Below are positions 21,340 through 34,719 of a stretch of DNA of 60,000 nucleotides, piece by piece. Within the stretch, counting starts at the first letter, position 1, and the number at the start of each line of letters is the position of its first letter. The notes beneath the pieces were generated by a model, which was not told the DNA's origin, searched no databases, and saw only the letters and a list, made by a program, of their open reading frames with translations. The position numbers were made by a program, and so were the translations under genes. Origin of the DNA: Polytrichum commune (Eukaryota > Streptophyta > Polytrichopsida > Polytrichales > Polytrichaceae); assembly GCA_950295325.1 (NCBI GenBank), contig OX485808.1, forward strand, positions 18,002,527-18,062,526, read 5' to 3'.

Positions 21340-22680
21340 TTCCCAGTTTTCAGTGTTCATCACAAGTATGAGGTTGGCAACTCCACCATACATGACAGAG
21401 CTACGATTCCATCCATTCCCAGTGATAAGCATACACTTTTAAAGTGCAAGGAGGGTAGGATCCAAAGGCACATCCATACTCCTACATATGTATATGTGCC
21501 CTGATACAAAGTTGAGACACAAAATTAACCTAATACAATTTGTTAACAATCCAAGCCCTTGCAACAGGCCCATAAAAGTTTGTAAGATGTGTGGTACTCC
21601 AGGTTAGTGCTGCTACCGTCGTCGATATCAGACCACAAGAACAAGTATAGGTAGAAAATTTCCTTTCAAGTAGAATGAAGAGTCTCAGTACCATATTTCT
21701 TACAGCCCGTATCTATTTTCCATTGGACACTGTCAAGAGCCCTACACCAGAAATCAAAAGGAAACATTCTAAATAACTCAGGCACCTACTGCAGAAACTT
21801 ACAGAAAACCTTTCCTATGACACCTTCCAAAGGTTGTGTTGAGAGAGAGACTCATCTTGTTTGAGATCAGACTGAATGTTAAATTGGCACTAAACTGACA
21901 AGCTTGCTCTGAGAGATGCACCTCTTTCTCACTGATTGATCATATACACAGTTGTTGGCTCTTTCACATCAGGTTCTGCCATGACAGGATGAATCGGTAG
22001 GTGGTTCAATTAAGGTGCAGTTCGCCGCAGCACTAAACGGGAGAGTGGATTCAATAGGACAAGCTGTGGACAAGCTGCTGAAGGTAATTTAGCTCCAGCT
22101 GCCGGAGCAAGTAAGAACTATTCACACAGCCCTGAAACTTAAAGAAAATGGACAATATCTAATCTAGAGTTCATTCTAAGACATGAACCACCCCTCCATC
22201 AGCTATAGGAGAGGTTGAGCCACCACCCCACACCAAAGCGGTAGAGAATATAAGTGTGTCTTGCTCCTAATAGCTCCCCCCGTGCCTTCTCTTAAGAGTG
22301 GGAGTTAGCTTAGGTTCTAGATAGCTATATCTAGTTTCTTACGTAGACCCTCACATGAAACAGAAAACCTAACTACACTTTTGAAGATGTGTTATGCATT
22401 TGAACATCGAAGACACAGTATGAGGAGAGGTTCTTAACAAGCTGGATGGGTGCACCATTTGCATACAAAACAAGTATATTCGGTTCCTCCGACCCTAGGG
22501 TTAGGTAGCTCCCACGTTAGATAGGGGAACAACCATCAAGAGGAAAACCGACCAGAAATGTCTTGCTGCTTTCTGTGGGTAATGTCCTGTCTACGTGAAG
22601 ATCAACAGCCTCGTAGTACACATTACCTCTGTTTGTCCGTTTATCTCTCCCTTCGATGTCTCTTTTCTAGTCCGTTTACA
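21340..22680. other. Upstream region of the F-box gene, no other gene
   Basis: It probably contains the promoter and 5' leader of the F-box gene. No open frame with a recognisable domain is seen on either strand. Confidence 0.5.
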
Positions 22681-22689
22681 GACGTAGTC

Positions 22690-23790
22690 ATGTAAGCTGC
22701 AGATAGTGAGAGCAAAGGATTAGCTGAAAATCACCAACTGGAACCTTCACCATGGCCAGCTAAATTTGCATTGCTCTGTATGCCTAACCCTAGAATTGAA
22801 AACAGCTGCACTTCATCACACATTGAGCTCGAAGCCTCAACGCCCAACTAGTTCTGTGGTTTCGAAGGACACATGCAATTGTACATGACAAAGGTTACGT
22901 TCAGAAAATTCGGACACATTACCTCTGTTCAGTGATCTACTGCAGTCACTTGGTTGGAGACGTAAGGTTCCCGCTTGCACGTATTACATGGATAACCCTT
23001 CACGTAAATCCATGTAGATCCACTATTTGTTTGGTCGGAGATGAAGGTCTAGCTCACCCGACCTATTTCTCTCTCCCTTCGATGTCTCCTTTCCTGATCC
23101 GTTTACAAATGGAGTAATATATGCTGCAGATAGTGGGAGCAAACGAATTAGCTGAAATACACCGACTGCAACCTTAGCTATAACCGTAGCCACCTAAATT
23201 TGCATTACTACATGTTGTCTAACCGTAGAATTGAAAACATTGAGCTCGAAGACTCCACACCCAACCAGTTCTGTAGTCGAAGGACCCATGCACTTGTACA
23301 TGAAAAAGGTCAAGGTCCGAAAATTCGGACACATTACCTCTGTTCGGTGATCTACGGCAGTCACTTGGAGACATATGCTTCCCGCTTGCACGCATTACAT
23401 GTGTTGCCCTTGGCCTCAATCCAAGTAGATCACCTGTTTGCTTAGAGATGAAGGGCTAGCTAATCCTCTCTTCCTTCGGGGTCTCCTCTCCTGGTCCGTT
23501 TACAGATGATTGAATGTAGGCTGCAGATAGTGGGAGCAAAGGATTAGCTGAGAAACACCGACTGGAACCTAAACCATAGCCATCTAAATTTGCATTACTA
23601 TTTGTTGCGTAACCCTAGAATTGAAAACAGCTGCACTTCATTTCACATTGAGCGCGAAGACTCAAACACCCCGACTAGTTCTGCAGTTTCGAAGGACACA
23701 TGCATGCACTTACACATGACAAAAGTCAAGTTCACCAAATTCGGACACGCACGGGCGACATTAATTTCGAGCTTCTTACCTGTTTGTTAA
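22690..23790 (+). repeat. Three diverged tandem copies of a ~400-430-bp unit
   Basis: The landmark CTGCAGATAGTG starts at 22697, 23124 and 23521 (periods 427 and 397). Shared blocks include AAATTTGCATT, GAATTGAAAACA and AAATTCGGACACATTACCTC, plus the CCCGCTTGCACG segment between units. Any ORFs inside are shadows of the repeat. Confidence 0.88.
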
Positions 23791-23799
23791 ACTACCCAA

Positions 23800-25880
23800 T
23801 TAGGTCACCCGCAACATCTCTACTCCATCTCTACTCCATCTCTATGTAACTTATAACTCGCCCTACAAGCTTCTAAGATAGCAACTGCTCACCTAGTGTC
23901 ACATAAAGTCCACATAAAGTTCGCATAAAGATTCTGTGCTCCTTTGCAACTAACTTATTATATCATTGGGCTCCTTCCCATCGCACACTCTGGCCGACCG
24001 TGGCCAAACTGTAGATTTCGAAGTAGTAACCTAATTGCTTGTGACTACTGGATTTGATGTTCAAGTAGGTATAGTTGATTTGGCTTCATAATTACGTAAC
24101 AAAATACTTCAAAGACCTCCATCCAATGCATGCAGGGTTTAAGGCAACCATTCAGTGCTTAAATGCTTGACTGTCACCATATGCACCGCAAAGCTACTAG
24201 CTTTGCTGGATAAAGAATATGCCCAAATTTTTTACTTTCTGCAAGTAGGAAATTTTTATCACATCACCTGCCATTTAGTGATGAGCAACTTGGTGCTCAC
24301 ATCCGGGGCCAGGGACACATGTGTCATGTTGACATTAGTGACTATTTTTTTTAAATTGATCGAATCAAGGTTCTCATCTTTGCAGTGATCTTAGATTTGG
24401 TGAATGCAGCTAAACATTCCAGTTGCAAGTGTGCCAATCCATCTGGTGTTCATTTACCCTTTATTCTACATAGTGAGACGATGGATTGCTGCACTTGCCT
24501 TAATTCTTACTTTGCTCGTCAGATCGTCCACATCCAGGCTTAAAGTTAGTCTTCTTTTGTGGTTTCCAACCAATTTGTGTCTAAACTTAGTAGGCTGATC
24601 CAAATCGTGTCTGAGACTTCGTCAGAGTTCTTCAAGTCCAAGAAATGTTAAGATTGTATTTATAGGTAATGTACAGAAACGTCAAGAATGTAGGAGCCTA
24701 AATGTTTCTATGGTGAACATACTAGCAGAAAGTGCGAGTGCCAGAGGGCAGGCTTTGCAGCAACCACGGCTGTATTTTTTTCATGATAGAACCAAGTACA
24801 TCTTGTAAATGGAAGCAGAAGATGAACTTGTGGCATCTTGCTCAACTTTTTTGATGATTTTTGTTGGCAGCATGAGTAAGGATTAAATTGTCTCTCTGTG
24901 CCTGCAGCACTTTCTCAAGATTGTATAGACAAGCAATAGTCTGGTCCACTTTCTTTGATGAATTTCTTGCTGCAAAGATATCGCTGTTTACACATGTCCA
25001 ACCCTAATGATGCAGATCAATGCTGTGACGGAACACTTGTGCAGGATCTTCAATGTGCCACTGTTAGCAGGAGCTGTATCAAATATCTCCCGGATAAAAT
25101 AAATATCACTACCTGGAGGAGATTTCTAATGAAACTTCTTGGCTACAAAAATGCCACACTCTTAACTAATCTATTTGACTTAGGCAAGGGCTACTACTGT
25201 AGACTGAAGCCAATTACAGGGATACAATTACATGAAACATATTGAAAAATGTAAGTTATTTTGCCTCAATGCAGGCAGTTTGCCCAACAAAAGCTCCACT
25301 TTCTAAGCCTAAAATTTTTACTCTGTGGACATAATTATAAATTGTGAAAGTACTTGTACGTATATCTAGGGCTAACCATGGGCCCCCATAGAATAACCAT
25401 GCACACCAACTACTGTAACTACCTAACCACATTGTTCACAATATTGGTATGGTCATTGAGCCAATGTAGCCACATTTTCACTTACATGCAAATCTATGTT
25501 GCCCTAGAGCTATCCAATTTGAGAATCTTCACAATTGAATGTCACAATTGTGTAAAATCCTTTAATATACAGTGCTGAAGGAATACCATACACTGCCGCT
25601 AAATGAATTGTAATCCTTCCACAGTAAGGCATGGCCCACATCATGAACCATTCCAACATCTTTGTAGCCCAGGGTGGCTCAGGCAGGTACACCAGAATGT
25701 ATCCCTACCTCATCTTATTTGTACCTGAAATCATACTATTACAGCTACAAGCTATTGCCTTTGCAGGTGTAATCAAATTGATTGAAACCTTTAGAGATGT
25801 AATGAAAGAACTGGTGAGTACATCTACAACATGATGCATGTCCTCTCTCACTTAGAGGAATGCATACATCAATTCTACAA
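23800..25880. other. No supported gene
   Basis: AT-rich sequence downstream of RUS6. Short ORFs on both strands have no domain or splice support. The RUS6 3' UTR must lie at the right end. Confidence 0.55.
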
Positions 25881-25885
25881 AATTG

Positions 25886-28800
25886 TCAGTCGCACAGCCT
25901 TGCATCTCCTGGATTCAGCAGTGATTCTCCCATCATCCAACCCTGCATAAGATTGTACTATCAATGATAATGTACAAATGCAAGAGGTCACCACTGACAA
26001 CCACCACCCTCAACTAAACATGAACAAGTGCTAAACCCTTCAAAACAACCATATCCAAGATTGCAGAAAAAGCTTCAACAAACAGTAAGGATAAGACCAT
26101 GAAATAGTACCGTAGCAACGGCTTGCTGCTTAAAATCATCATACAAAGCATGAGTGCGCTTTGAGCTCTCAGCCACAGCAGCATCTACACGGCTCTGTGT
26201 TACCTCTGATCCGCGCAATAAATGCATCATCACGTGTGCCTGCACGTAACTGAAATCAGTTAGCAGTGCATCAAGCATATGACTAAACGTATAGGATTAT
26301 CTACATCACACAATCTTATACATACAATTCTCAACAGAAGATCTCATCAGCCAACATATATGCTACCAGTCAAGAACTGTAGCCAACACAAATTGTTTGA
26401 AAATAGCATGAACTTTTAGTTCTTATACTACTGTAAAGAGCGGACCTGAAATGTAGCCCGGATTACATCATCAGAAGTTGCAGATTCCTTGATTACCACA
26501 TAAGCACGTCCCTTGTTTGGACGGTATGTCACCAAGTAATTCTCTTTCTGGTTGACGAGCCACCAAAAATTAATCAGAAGTAGACTCAGATTTTGCCACC
26601 TAGGTCATTAAGAAAGTGCATTCTCTACACAGTTCAAATCCACAACCATAAGAAAATACCATATTCAATCTGAAGATTCTTTGAAAAGCACTTTTGAGAT
26701 GATCACTGAGATATGAATGCCAAACATACAGCTGTCTAAAAATTGCAAGGACGAAGTGAAGATGAAGCACACACCTGAAACTGCGCTTGTGTTCTCAGGA
26801 ACTCTTGGGGATTTGCAAATGCTTGAAAAACTCGAGATCCTACAGCAAGTATAAGATGGAAAGTGTCACATGTCTGCCTGTGCCTTCAAGTCTGCAGGGA
26901 TTCAACAATCTGATGCTAGAGAATATTTAAAATCTACAAGTCAGACACAATGAGAACCTGCTTTATAATAAAGCATCAACCTGACTTTGAATTAGTGATG
27001 TATGCAGTGAGGTATTTGAATAAAAAATACACACAAATGGCACCTAAGCTTTGAAACATACCAAGTTCCAATGACTTCTCTTGCCAAGGAAGAGTGACAA
27101 TGCCTTCCCTTCTGTTTGCCTCCTCAATTGATGGTATTGTTCCTACAATGTACATCATAACATACATGAACAAGACAATTTAAGGAAGCTCAGCTGCATC
27201 AGTGCATAACCAGCTTTGCAATGCATTGTCAAAACCAGGAGGAAATTATACAGACAAATGTGTCAAGTGGTGCCTGATCCATGGGAGACTTAAGCAGTAA
27301 CTTCACAACCAACAGATGAGCAGACATGAATATGAACGCAGCATAAACCTGGCATACCTCTATACTAGTACTTACAAAGAGAGCATTGGAAAGATGTCTC
27401 ACCAGATTCTAGAAATGAGTCAACTGCCACCCCAAATCTGGCACGATTCAACGTAGGCAGTCGGACAGCTCTTACCTGCACAATTAACACATATTTTAAA
27501 CAAATATTCGAATCTACCACCATATCAAAGTCAAATATGGGAGGTTTTCTCTACATTAAGGACCATCTAAGCATTTAATTCACTTACAGACTAAACTGAA
27601 TACAACATCTAGAATTGATATTTAAGATGAACAGACACAAATACTGTAATACTTTATGTACCAAAAGCTCTCCTCAAAAGATCCTCATATACATCTCAAT
27701 GAACACAAATAATTAGAAAACAACTTCAAGTCCCTTAATTCCTTCAGACAATTAAGTGCCCCAACACGTGTAGTGGTCAAATTGATGCTCAATTACCTCA
27801 TTAAAGGAGGACACCATGTATCCACAAGACAGCACACAGAAAGTGGCTACAAGAGAGGGATTTCTCTTTGATATAAAGATCCCCAAGCCAGTGCCCATCT
27901 GCAAAGTACCCACCCCACACAATGCATGTGCAACGTTACAAGGCAAGCTACAGACCACAATTCACTTGAACCTTTCAGTGCACTCGATGAAGTGATGTAG
28001 AGCTCAATAAGACAACACAAAGAAGTTTGAAGCATTGACACATATAACCCTCAAGACACTAAACGAGGAGCAACCCAACACTCATTTATCAAATGCATAA
28101 CTCCGGCATGATCGAATCATTTCTGGGACATGTTAGAAACTCACAGCACAAATGCTACTAATTATTTCTTTTAACACCTTTAACCCAGCTACAACCTTTG
28201 CAGATATATATGTATATAACACATCTAAGCACTTCTAATTGACCAATCTCTAGTAATGTAAGGAAATGGAATAGCATAAGTGAAGTCAGACACATATGCT
28301 TCTTATATAAAGAGGGATAATCTGCTTAAACTTTTCATTGAAGGTATGAACTCATAAAATGACAGTAAGCACTAACCAGATCAGCAATATTACTGATACA
28401 CTCTCCTTTGGCTGTCACATCTCCAATGTTTTCCCGTCGAGCAAAAGCCTTGTATATAGGGGCACGTGTTGATGTTGATGTCACAGCTGCCACATTCTGA
28501 TACCAAAATGATGTTATCCACATTCAGCTGTCTATGACTACTTAACTCATGTTAGTTAAGATAGAGACATAAAGATCTCATCAACTTTCCCAAATAATGT
28601 TGATATCAAGATCATAGAACTAGAAGTGTGCTTTTCAAATGAATTTGATATTCAACTATGTCAGATATTATGGAGATAATTTCAAGTCAAGATTTGAGGT
28701 TAGTTTGTCACCGTATAAAATGTTAACTACAAAATTTAAAAGTCAACTTGCAGAAATTCACAAGCAACATCCCCAAAATCTCCTTCTATGATAGGCTAAG

Positions 28801-31137
28801 GAAGAAAAATGAGCATAGCATCAAGTTTTCAGTTTACATATCACAAATTTCCATGTCATATAGGTTATCCTGCTCAAATTGAAGATAAATTGAACCCGGA
28901 TTATACATGCTATCTTACAACCTATAAACCATAGAAAGTTGTTGGTATCTAGTAAAAACCTTGGCTACATTGGCTGCACACGCAAGTGGTAGGAAGAGGT
29001 GGGGAACTGCCATTGTAGCTAGCTCCACTCCAGCACCTAACTGCATCAACATTGCTCCCTTGAATCGCAGCTGTGATCAAGAGACCCATTTAGTAACCAA
29101 TTTAGCCTAAGCTCAGCTACATTAGAAAACCATCACACTCCAGGCACATAGGCCACTGAAAGTGCTAGAAATCGTATAATGCACAAATTTGCACTTATCT
29201 TATATTGTTTATAATCACCATCGGTGAGAAGGAAGACAATGCACATCAAACACTTCCATGAGATTCAGTGCATTCTCTTCAGACAAGTGGAGAAATTGAG
29301 CACCTGCTTCAAGTCACAATCAAATTTCTTGCCATGTCGAGCAAAAAGCATCTTCCCAATCCGGCCTGCTCCATCCTGCATAAGTGAAGGAGTGTCTGTC
29401 ACGCACAATTCTAACACATGACATCCCACTCGCAGTACATGATTGACTATTGGTACCCAGGACTCTATTCATGCTTGCATAAAACCCAGGTCAGTGTCAG
29501 AAACTTGTGTACTTGAGGCAAAGCTGCAGAAGATATATATACCTTGATAACCCAATTGACAGCCACGGCAGAGGACGTGGCACTGCCACGAGAAACGCCC
29601 AAAGCATGTAACAGCGATCTTGTTGTGAAAACACTCATTGCACCTCCAAAGAAATACTGCATGTGTCCAAACAGGCTCATCAAAATGAGCGCAACAAGCT
29701 CACTATCGAAAAAGGAAAGAGAGAAGAAATGAAACATCATGTCTCCAAAACCCATGCCTGCATACTGGTTCCACCAAGAATTTTCACACCCCACCGGCAC
29801 CTAATTCATCAACCGGGAAATTTGAGTGCAAGTACCCTGCTGCCATTATTAACATCCATGTGGCTCAAACTAAACCCTGGGAAGTACAGACCTGCACTGC
29901 TCGCCATTGCATGTAAGGGGTATAAGCAGGTGCAACGCTATCGGGGTAGCCCTCTGGTACAATGTAAGACTTCACAAATGTCACCAACTCCTGCAATTCA
30001 CACACCCAAACAGACCTCCCTTAATTAAAAAGAAACTTCGTGCTTGAGTTAACCCCCAAACGCTCTTAATGGTTTCACACTAATTGTATTATGTCTTTCG
30101 ATCACTGAACACAATCTTCACCACAGCATTGACAAAAAAAGCTTCAAAATACTGTATGTATATATGAGAGGCTCAGATCGGGCTCCAAAAGCCTTTAGGG
30201 GTCAAATCCTAATGCTACTTGTCCCCTACAGTTCTCCTTTAATAAGTAGTTTGGTCTGGAGTTGGTTGTTTTGCATACAACACCTTCCACGTTTGGTCAG
30301 TTTTTAGTGCATGCTTGGTGGTGTATGGAGGTTTAAACGAATATTCTATTCTGTCACAGAGGGCTCAAACTCCATTTTGGCATGCCAAGAAGGTCTTATA
30401 ACAAGTTTGACCCTCAATAAACCTCACAATATAGATCGCTCTTCATTCAAAATCAAACACTACAACCTCCGAGCAAGCACGCTCACAAGTGGAAAGAAAT
30501 TATTGATATAGTATTCATAACAACCAATGGGAGTTCGTAGGGGGGCCGCCAACTCACGACGAAAACTCCCATTAAATTAAAGGACACCTTTGCTCCCAAT
30601 AAATTTTGCTATCAACTCATACTCCCACCAAAATGTGGTCTTTCGGTACACTGAACACATTCTTCACCACAGGTCATTGACGCATAAATTGATTGTAAAA
30701 GGATTCGGATGTGTGGAGTTGCTCACAGCTAAGGGGTCCCGCTGTTCCTGCGCATGCATCACTTGCATATCCTTTTTCCCGGCCATATTGACATACTTCC
30801 ACTGCACCCCGCCTGACCTCTCCTTACACACCAGCACCCCATCTCGCCTCTCCTGCTCCGCAACCCTTGCCCGCTCCTTCCTTGCCCTCTCCTCCTCGTA
30901 CCGCAGCTGAATCCTAACCCTCTCCTCCTCAAAACGGCTCTCCTGATGATGCCTTCTTGTACTCTCGCCGGTACTCTTATTCTCCTCCACCACCACCACC
31001 CTCCTGCTAACCCCCTGCTGCTTCTTCTTCTCCGCCTTCTCCTTCTCACTCAACGTCTTGGTCAGATTGTGTAGCATAAATGGCGTGACCACGGGGCTCC
31101 CCCCGCCGCCTGCCCTGCTCAACGCATCCCCCTTCAT
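25886..31137 (-). CDS. RUS6: DUF647 / ROOT UV-B SENSITIVE 6-like protein, 13 exons
   Basis: Exons (minus strand): 31137-30727, 29990-29892, 29656-29543, 29375-29304, 29070-28960, 28496-28377, 27898-27797, 27475-27403, 27142-27062, 26839-26775, 26547-26446, 26239-26111, 25942-25886. Every junction is GT-AG, and the sum is 1536 nt (511 aa plus stop), close to Arabidopsis RUS6. The DUF647 core begins at SYIVPEGYPDSV and includes FGGAMSVFTTRSLL, DGAGRIGKMLFARHGKKF, LGAGVELATMAVPHLFLPLA, NVAAVTSTSTRAPIYKAF and GLGIFISKRNPSLV. These are RUS6-type rather than RUS1/2-type. RUS proteins are membrane-associated; RUS1/2 act in UV-B and vitamin-B6-linked seedling growth, and RUS6 is reported as needed for embryo development. 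Exon 1 encodes a charged coiled N-terminus (EEERVRIQLRYEEERARKER) that is lineage-variable. ATG 31137 is the first in frame; it sits in a tandem repeat, so the exact start is less sure. Confidence 0.93.
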
Positions 31138-31720
31138 CACCAACAACTTTCAATCTCAACCTCAACCTCAATCTCACCGCAATCCCTCCCCTCTTCTTCA
31201 CACCCCATCCCCAAAACCTCTTCTCATTCTCTCCCTCCCACAAAACCCCCCCTTCTCCAATTCCTTCTTAGCTTCCCCTGCTCAAAACCACATCACCAAA
31301 TGACTCACAATCTCACCACAAACTCTCTTCCCTTCTCCACACCCCATTCCCAAAACCCCTTCTCATTCTCCCCGTCTCACACACAATCCCACAATCATAC
31401 AACAACCCCCTTCTCCAATCTCTAATTCGCCTCTCCTGCTCACCACCACATTACCAAATGGCTCACAACCTCACCACCCTCCCTCTTCCTTTCTCTACGC
31501 CCCATCCCCAAAACCCCTCACTCTCGCACAATCCCACAAAACCCCCCTCTCCAATCCCTTTGTCCGGCTCCCCTGCTCGAAAACCCTTCAATAAATGCTC
31601 AAAATCCCATCAACAATACCATGCCTTATCATCATGTTCATCATCCCCAAAACCTCTCTCTCTCTCTCCCCTCCAATCCCCTCCAATCCCTGCTCTGCTC
31701 AAAAACAAAACACATCACCA
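31100..31720 (+). repeat. Degenerate tandem repeat overlapping the RUS6 start
   Basis: CCTGCTC landmarks recur near 31114, 31277, 31435, 31572 and 31692, with shared CACATCACCAAATG and CACCCCATYCCCAAAACC blocks. The first copy lies inside RUS6 exon 1, so the 5' flank appears built from diverged copies of that coding segment. The plus-strand ORFs here are C-rich shadows. Confidence 0.7.
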
Positions 31721-31974
31721 AATGCTCATCTCTCTTTCTCACACACCGCCCTCTCCGAAGCCACCCGAATCCTGGCCCGTCAGTCCACTACTGATGAACT
31801 CGCTTTCCTCCTTCAATCTGCTCAGTGTTGCATAGATTCCTCGCCTTCTTGTTGTGTTGTTGGTTGTGCTGGGATTCTTGTGAGCTCCGCCCCCACCCCG
31901 TGCCATCGTTGTGGCCCCACCATCGAATCGCCCCGCAGTGCAGCCCAGGAAACGAAAAGAAGCAGCAGGTGGAC

Positions 31975-32105
31975 ATGCTTGCCCTGCTTACGTGTACCTA
32001 CAGGACTACCTACCTCGTTGGCGACCTGCTTACGTGTACCTACAGGGTTGGCTACATACCTGCCTACCTGGCTAGTTGCCTGCCTGCCTGCTTGCCTCCC
32101 TCTTT
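31975..32105 (+). repeat. Short direct repeats (CTTACGTGTACCTACAG and CTGC-type)
   Basis: CTTACGTGTACCTACAGG occurs twice (from about 31988 and 32030), followed by a CTACCTG/CTGCCTG microsatellite-like run. Confidence 0.8.
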
Positions 32106-32279
32106 GACCTGCTCTTTGGGTGTGCGTGGACTCAGCCAAATCAGTGCCTAGCTGGCTCCCAGTTACTCCTAGAAATCGTCGCCTGTCCCCTCCACGTCAT
32201 CATTTCCCACTTCCGACGTCCCAATCCCCTCACCGCCTGCATTCAATGGTCCAATGAATGAAGAACACCGCCCACTACT

Positions 32280-34200
32280 TAAGTTACATATGAACGGTCT
32301 CGAGGCTTCGGGAAAACGACCAACCGTTTTAGAGGAATATGGAGAATATGCCTCAAATTAAATGGAGGAAAACCGAAAGATGTCAACATGTAAACCGGTT
32401 GGACTTGGAAACACTAGGATCTCAGCCCAGTATGCCCAAAAATCTCCCCAAACATTGCAATGGTCGTCAACAATGACCATTGCATTCAACGATTTGTCGT
32501 TGGTTGAAAAGGCCGAGACCGTCCAAATTCACTTCACACTAGAAGGTGAAGGCCTAAGGGTCCAAAGAAATTATCAAGGATGGGCAAAAAAAATCTACAT
32601 GGATTTCCTACATGGCAAACTATGGATAATGTTTCATGGTCTATTGGAACTTGCGTCAAGCCCACCTCCAAGAGGTAGGCTTGACACAAATTTTGGCAGA
32701 CCGTGTCAATTAAGTAGCCAATATGGCATTTGGATGAGAGTCAAGGACCCTTACAATTACATGGTCACAATGTTATGTGTGAAACGGTTCTAACTTTAAC
32801 ATACAAATGACTCATGGTGTGTGTGACTTGGCCTTGAAGGATTTGTGGCACCCATGTAAGGCTCTATTTGTGGGCACTTTGAACATCACGACATGTTTTT
32901 ACCATACTGTCTAACATGGATGTCACAAATGTGAAAAAAAATTGCTCTTTGAATGAACTCCATCCACGAGTATGTGCAATAAGTATATTATATATATAAT
33001 CAATCTAAGACTACCTATTGACCATGAACACATGTTCAGGGGGTCATGAAAAAGGGGGCAGTCAATCCTAGTTATTGTGCACAATATTTAAAAGTGCACA
33101 CTAATTGAAAAGAAAGAAAATGGTAGTGAAAACAACACCTTCCTATTTGGGGAGGAATTGATTGATGAAAGATACATGGATTAAATAAGACACACTCACA
33201 CAAAGTTTCACTACAAACGTGCATGCGAGGATTTGGAATTTCAACTTTGTAATTTTTAATATGCATGTTCAAAAGGGAGTCAAAGTACAATAATGAGATC
33301 GTAAGTCTGTCTCATATATGATTCATGTGACTTTGTTCGGATCAGGGTGTTAACCAAAAGTGCTAAGAATAGTGGATACTTCCCAAATCAATGACTCCAA
33401 GCTCAAACTTTAACACACTATCATAGAGGGCGCCCTATTTCATCTTTATAAGTGCCAACATGTAGTTTCCACATGGGGTTCAAAAGGGTCTCAACCAATG
33501 TAGGATTGACATGTGGCAAATCTTAAGGGGTATTTTTTGTCAAAACAAAGAGCCCTCTACAATAGTCTCTTCCAGCAATACCAAAATTTGTATATTATGG
33601 CCCAATTTATCATAGTTCATGAAAACCTTCATGCGAAGTGGGAGGGCCCATGGATTACATGATGTGATGGCCCTTACAAGTCAATCGCCAAAATAGGATT
33701 TTTCAAGAATTTAATATTACTTAGCCCTTAATTACACCATGAAGCATTCCAATGATCTTGAAACTTTCATACCACCCAACAATGAAAATCATGTAGTTAT
33801 GGATGCATACATACTCATTTAAATTGACATAGGTAAGTAGACATCATCCATGAGTGGAATGAACTTTTTGACCTAGACTAGAAAAAATATTAAGGTGTGT
33901 GGGCTTTTATGTGGTCATTCTTCTTAGTTGGACACCTATGTTTCAATGACGAGTGACATGGCTTTTAGTGAAGAACGGATACCTAAAGACATGTTTTATG
34001 ATGAAATTGGATTATGTGGTCAAAATATATTAATTAGTGTACACCTCGTTCCTACTCTCATTCTAAAACTTGAAAAAACAACATTTGTAATTTAGATGAA
34101 ACAATTCCCAAGCCATCCCAATGGCCAAAATGTATGTGAAGTTGGAAGTACCCTCTATAGGGACACGTACCCCTTTATGTTGCTATCGTGCAACATTTTA
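32280..34200. other. Gene-free repeat region
   Basis: A 143-codon ORF at 32362-32793 has no recognisable domain. Segment 33430-33555 is the inverted counterpart of 17280-17410 (TGTAGTTTCCACATGGGGTT). No exon-intron structure could be supported. Confidence 0.6.
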
Positions 34201-34210
34201 CCTAAATTTA

Positions 34211-34705
34211 GGGTTGCTTCACACTATGGTCATCCAAGTCAAGAGACGGTGGGATTGAATGGCAAAACTTTGTTGAGAGTCCAAAGAAATGGGTTGAAAA
34301 TTGCCAATAAAAATCATAGGAATCGGAGCCTTCTGTTGGCCACAGTGTGAAGCCTCCAAAGGCCAAATCCAAAGTCCAAAAGAAGAAGGAGCATCCCACT
34401 TTATTCCCTGTCCAAAACAACCCCTCCAATTTAACGGCCAAGATCTTGTCAATTTCTTATTATTTTATGAAGAAAAAAAATCGACGGCCTCTCGACCATA
34501 CTTTGGGTTTCCATTCATGTCCGACCCAAACTTCCTTCGAGAGTCCATCACCTTGGTTACTACCATGTAGGCATTTTAAATCGCAACGGCCTTTGGACTT
34601 TGGCATGTAGTGTGAAGGGTCGAGAGGCCGAATTCTTGGTTACCTGTAATTTGATTGGTAAAGATCGACGGCCTCTCGACCTTTCGCCTTAATGTGAAGC
34701 AACCC
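34211..34705 (+). mobile_element. Harbinger/Tourist-like MITE, copy 1 (495 bp)
   Basis: Inverted ends are GGGTTGCTTCACACTA on the left and, on the other strand, GGGTTGCTTCACATTA on the right. It is flanked by TTA on both sides, the target preference of PIF/Harbinger elements. Internal subterminal motifs GGCCTCTCGACC and AAAGTCCAAA recur. No protein is encoded, so it would move in trans. A second copy lies 4.9 kb away in the opposite orientation. Confidence 0.8.
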
Positions 34706-34719
34706 TTAAACCCTAATTT

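Noticed and set aside
31458-32151. Several overlapping ORFs upstream of RUS6
   Set aside because: They are Pro/Ser/Thr-rich translations of a C-rich tandem repeat in several frames; no consistent coding signal.
32362-32793. 143-codon plus-strand ORF
   Set aside because: No recognisable domain, no splice context, and it lies in a repeat-rich, otherwise gene-free stretch.
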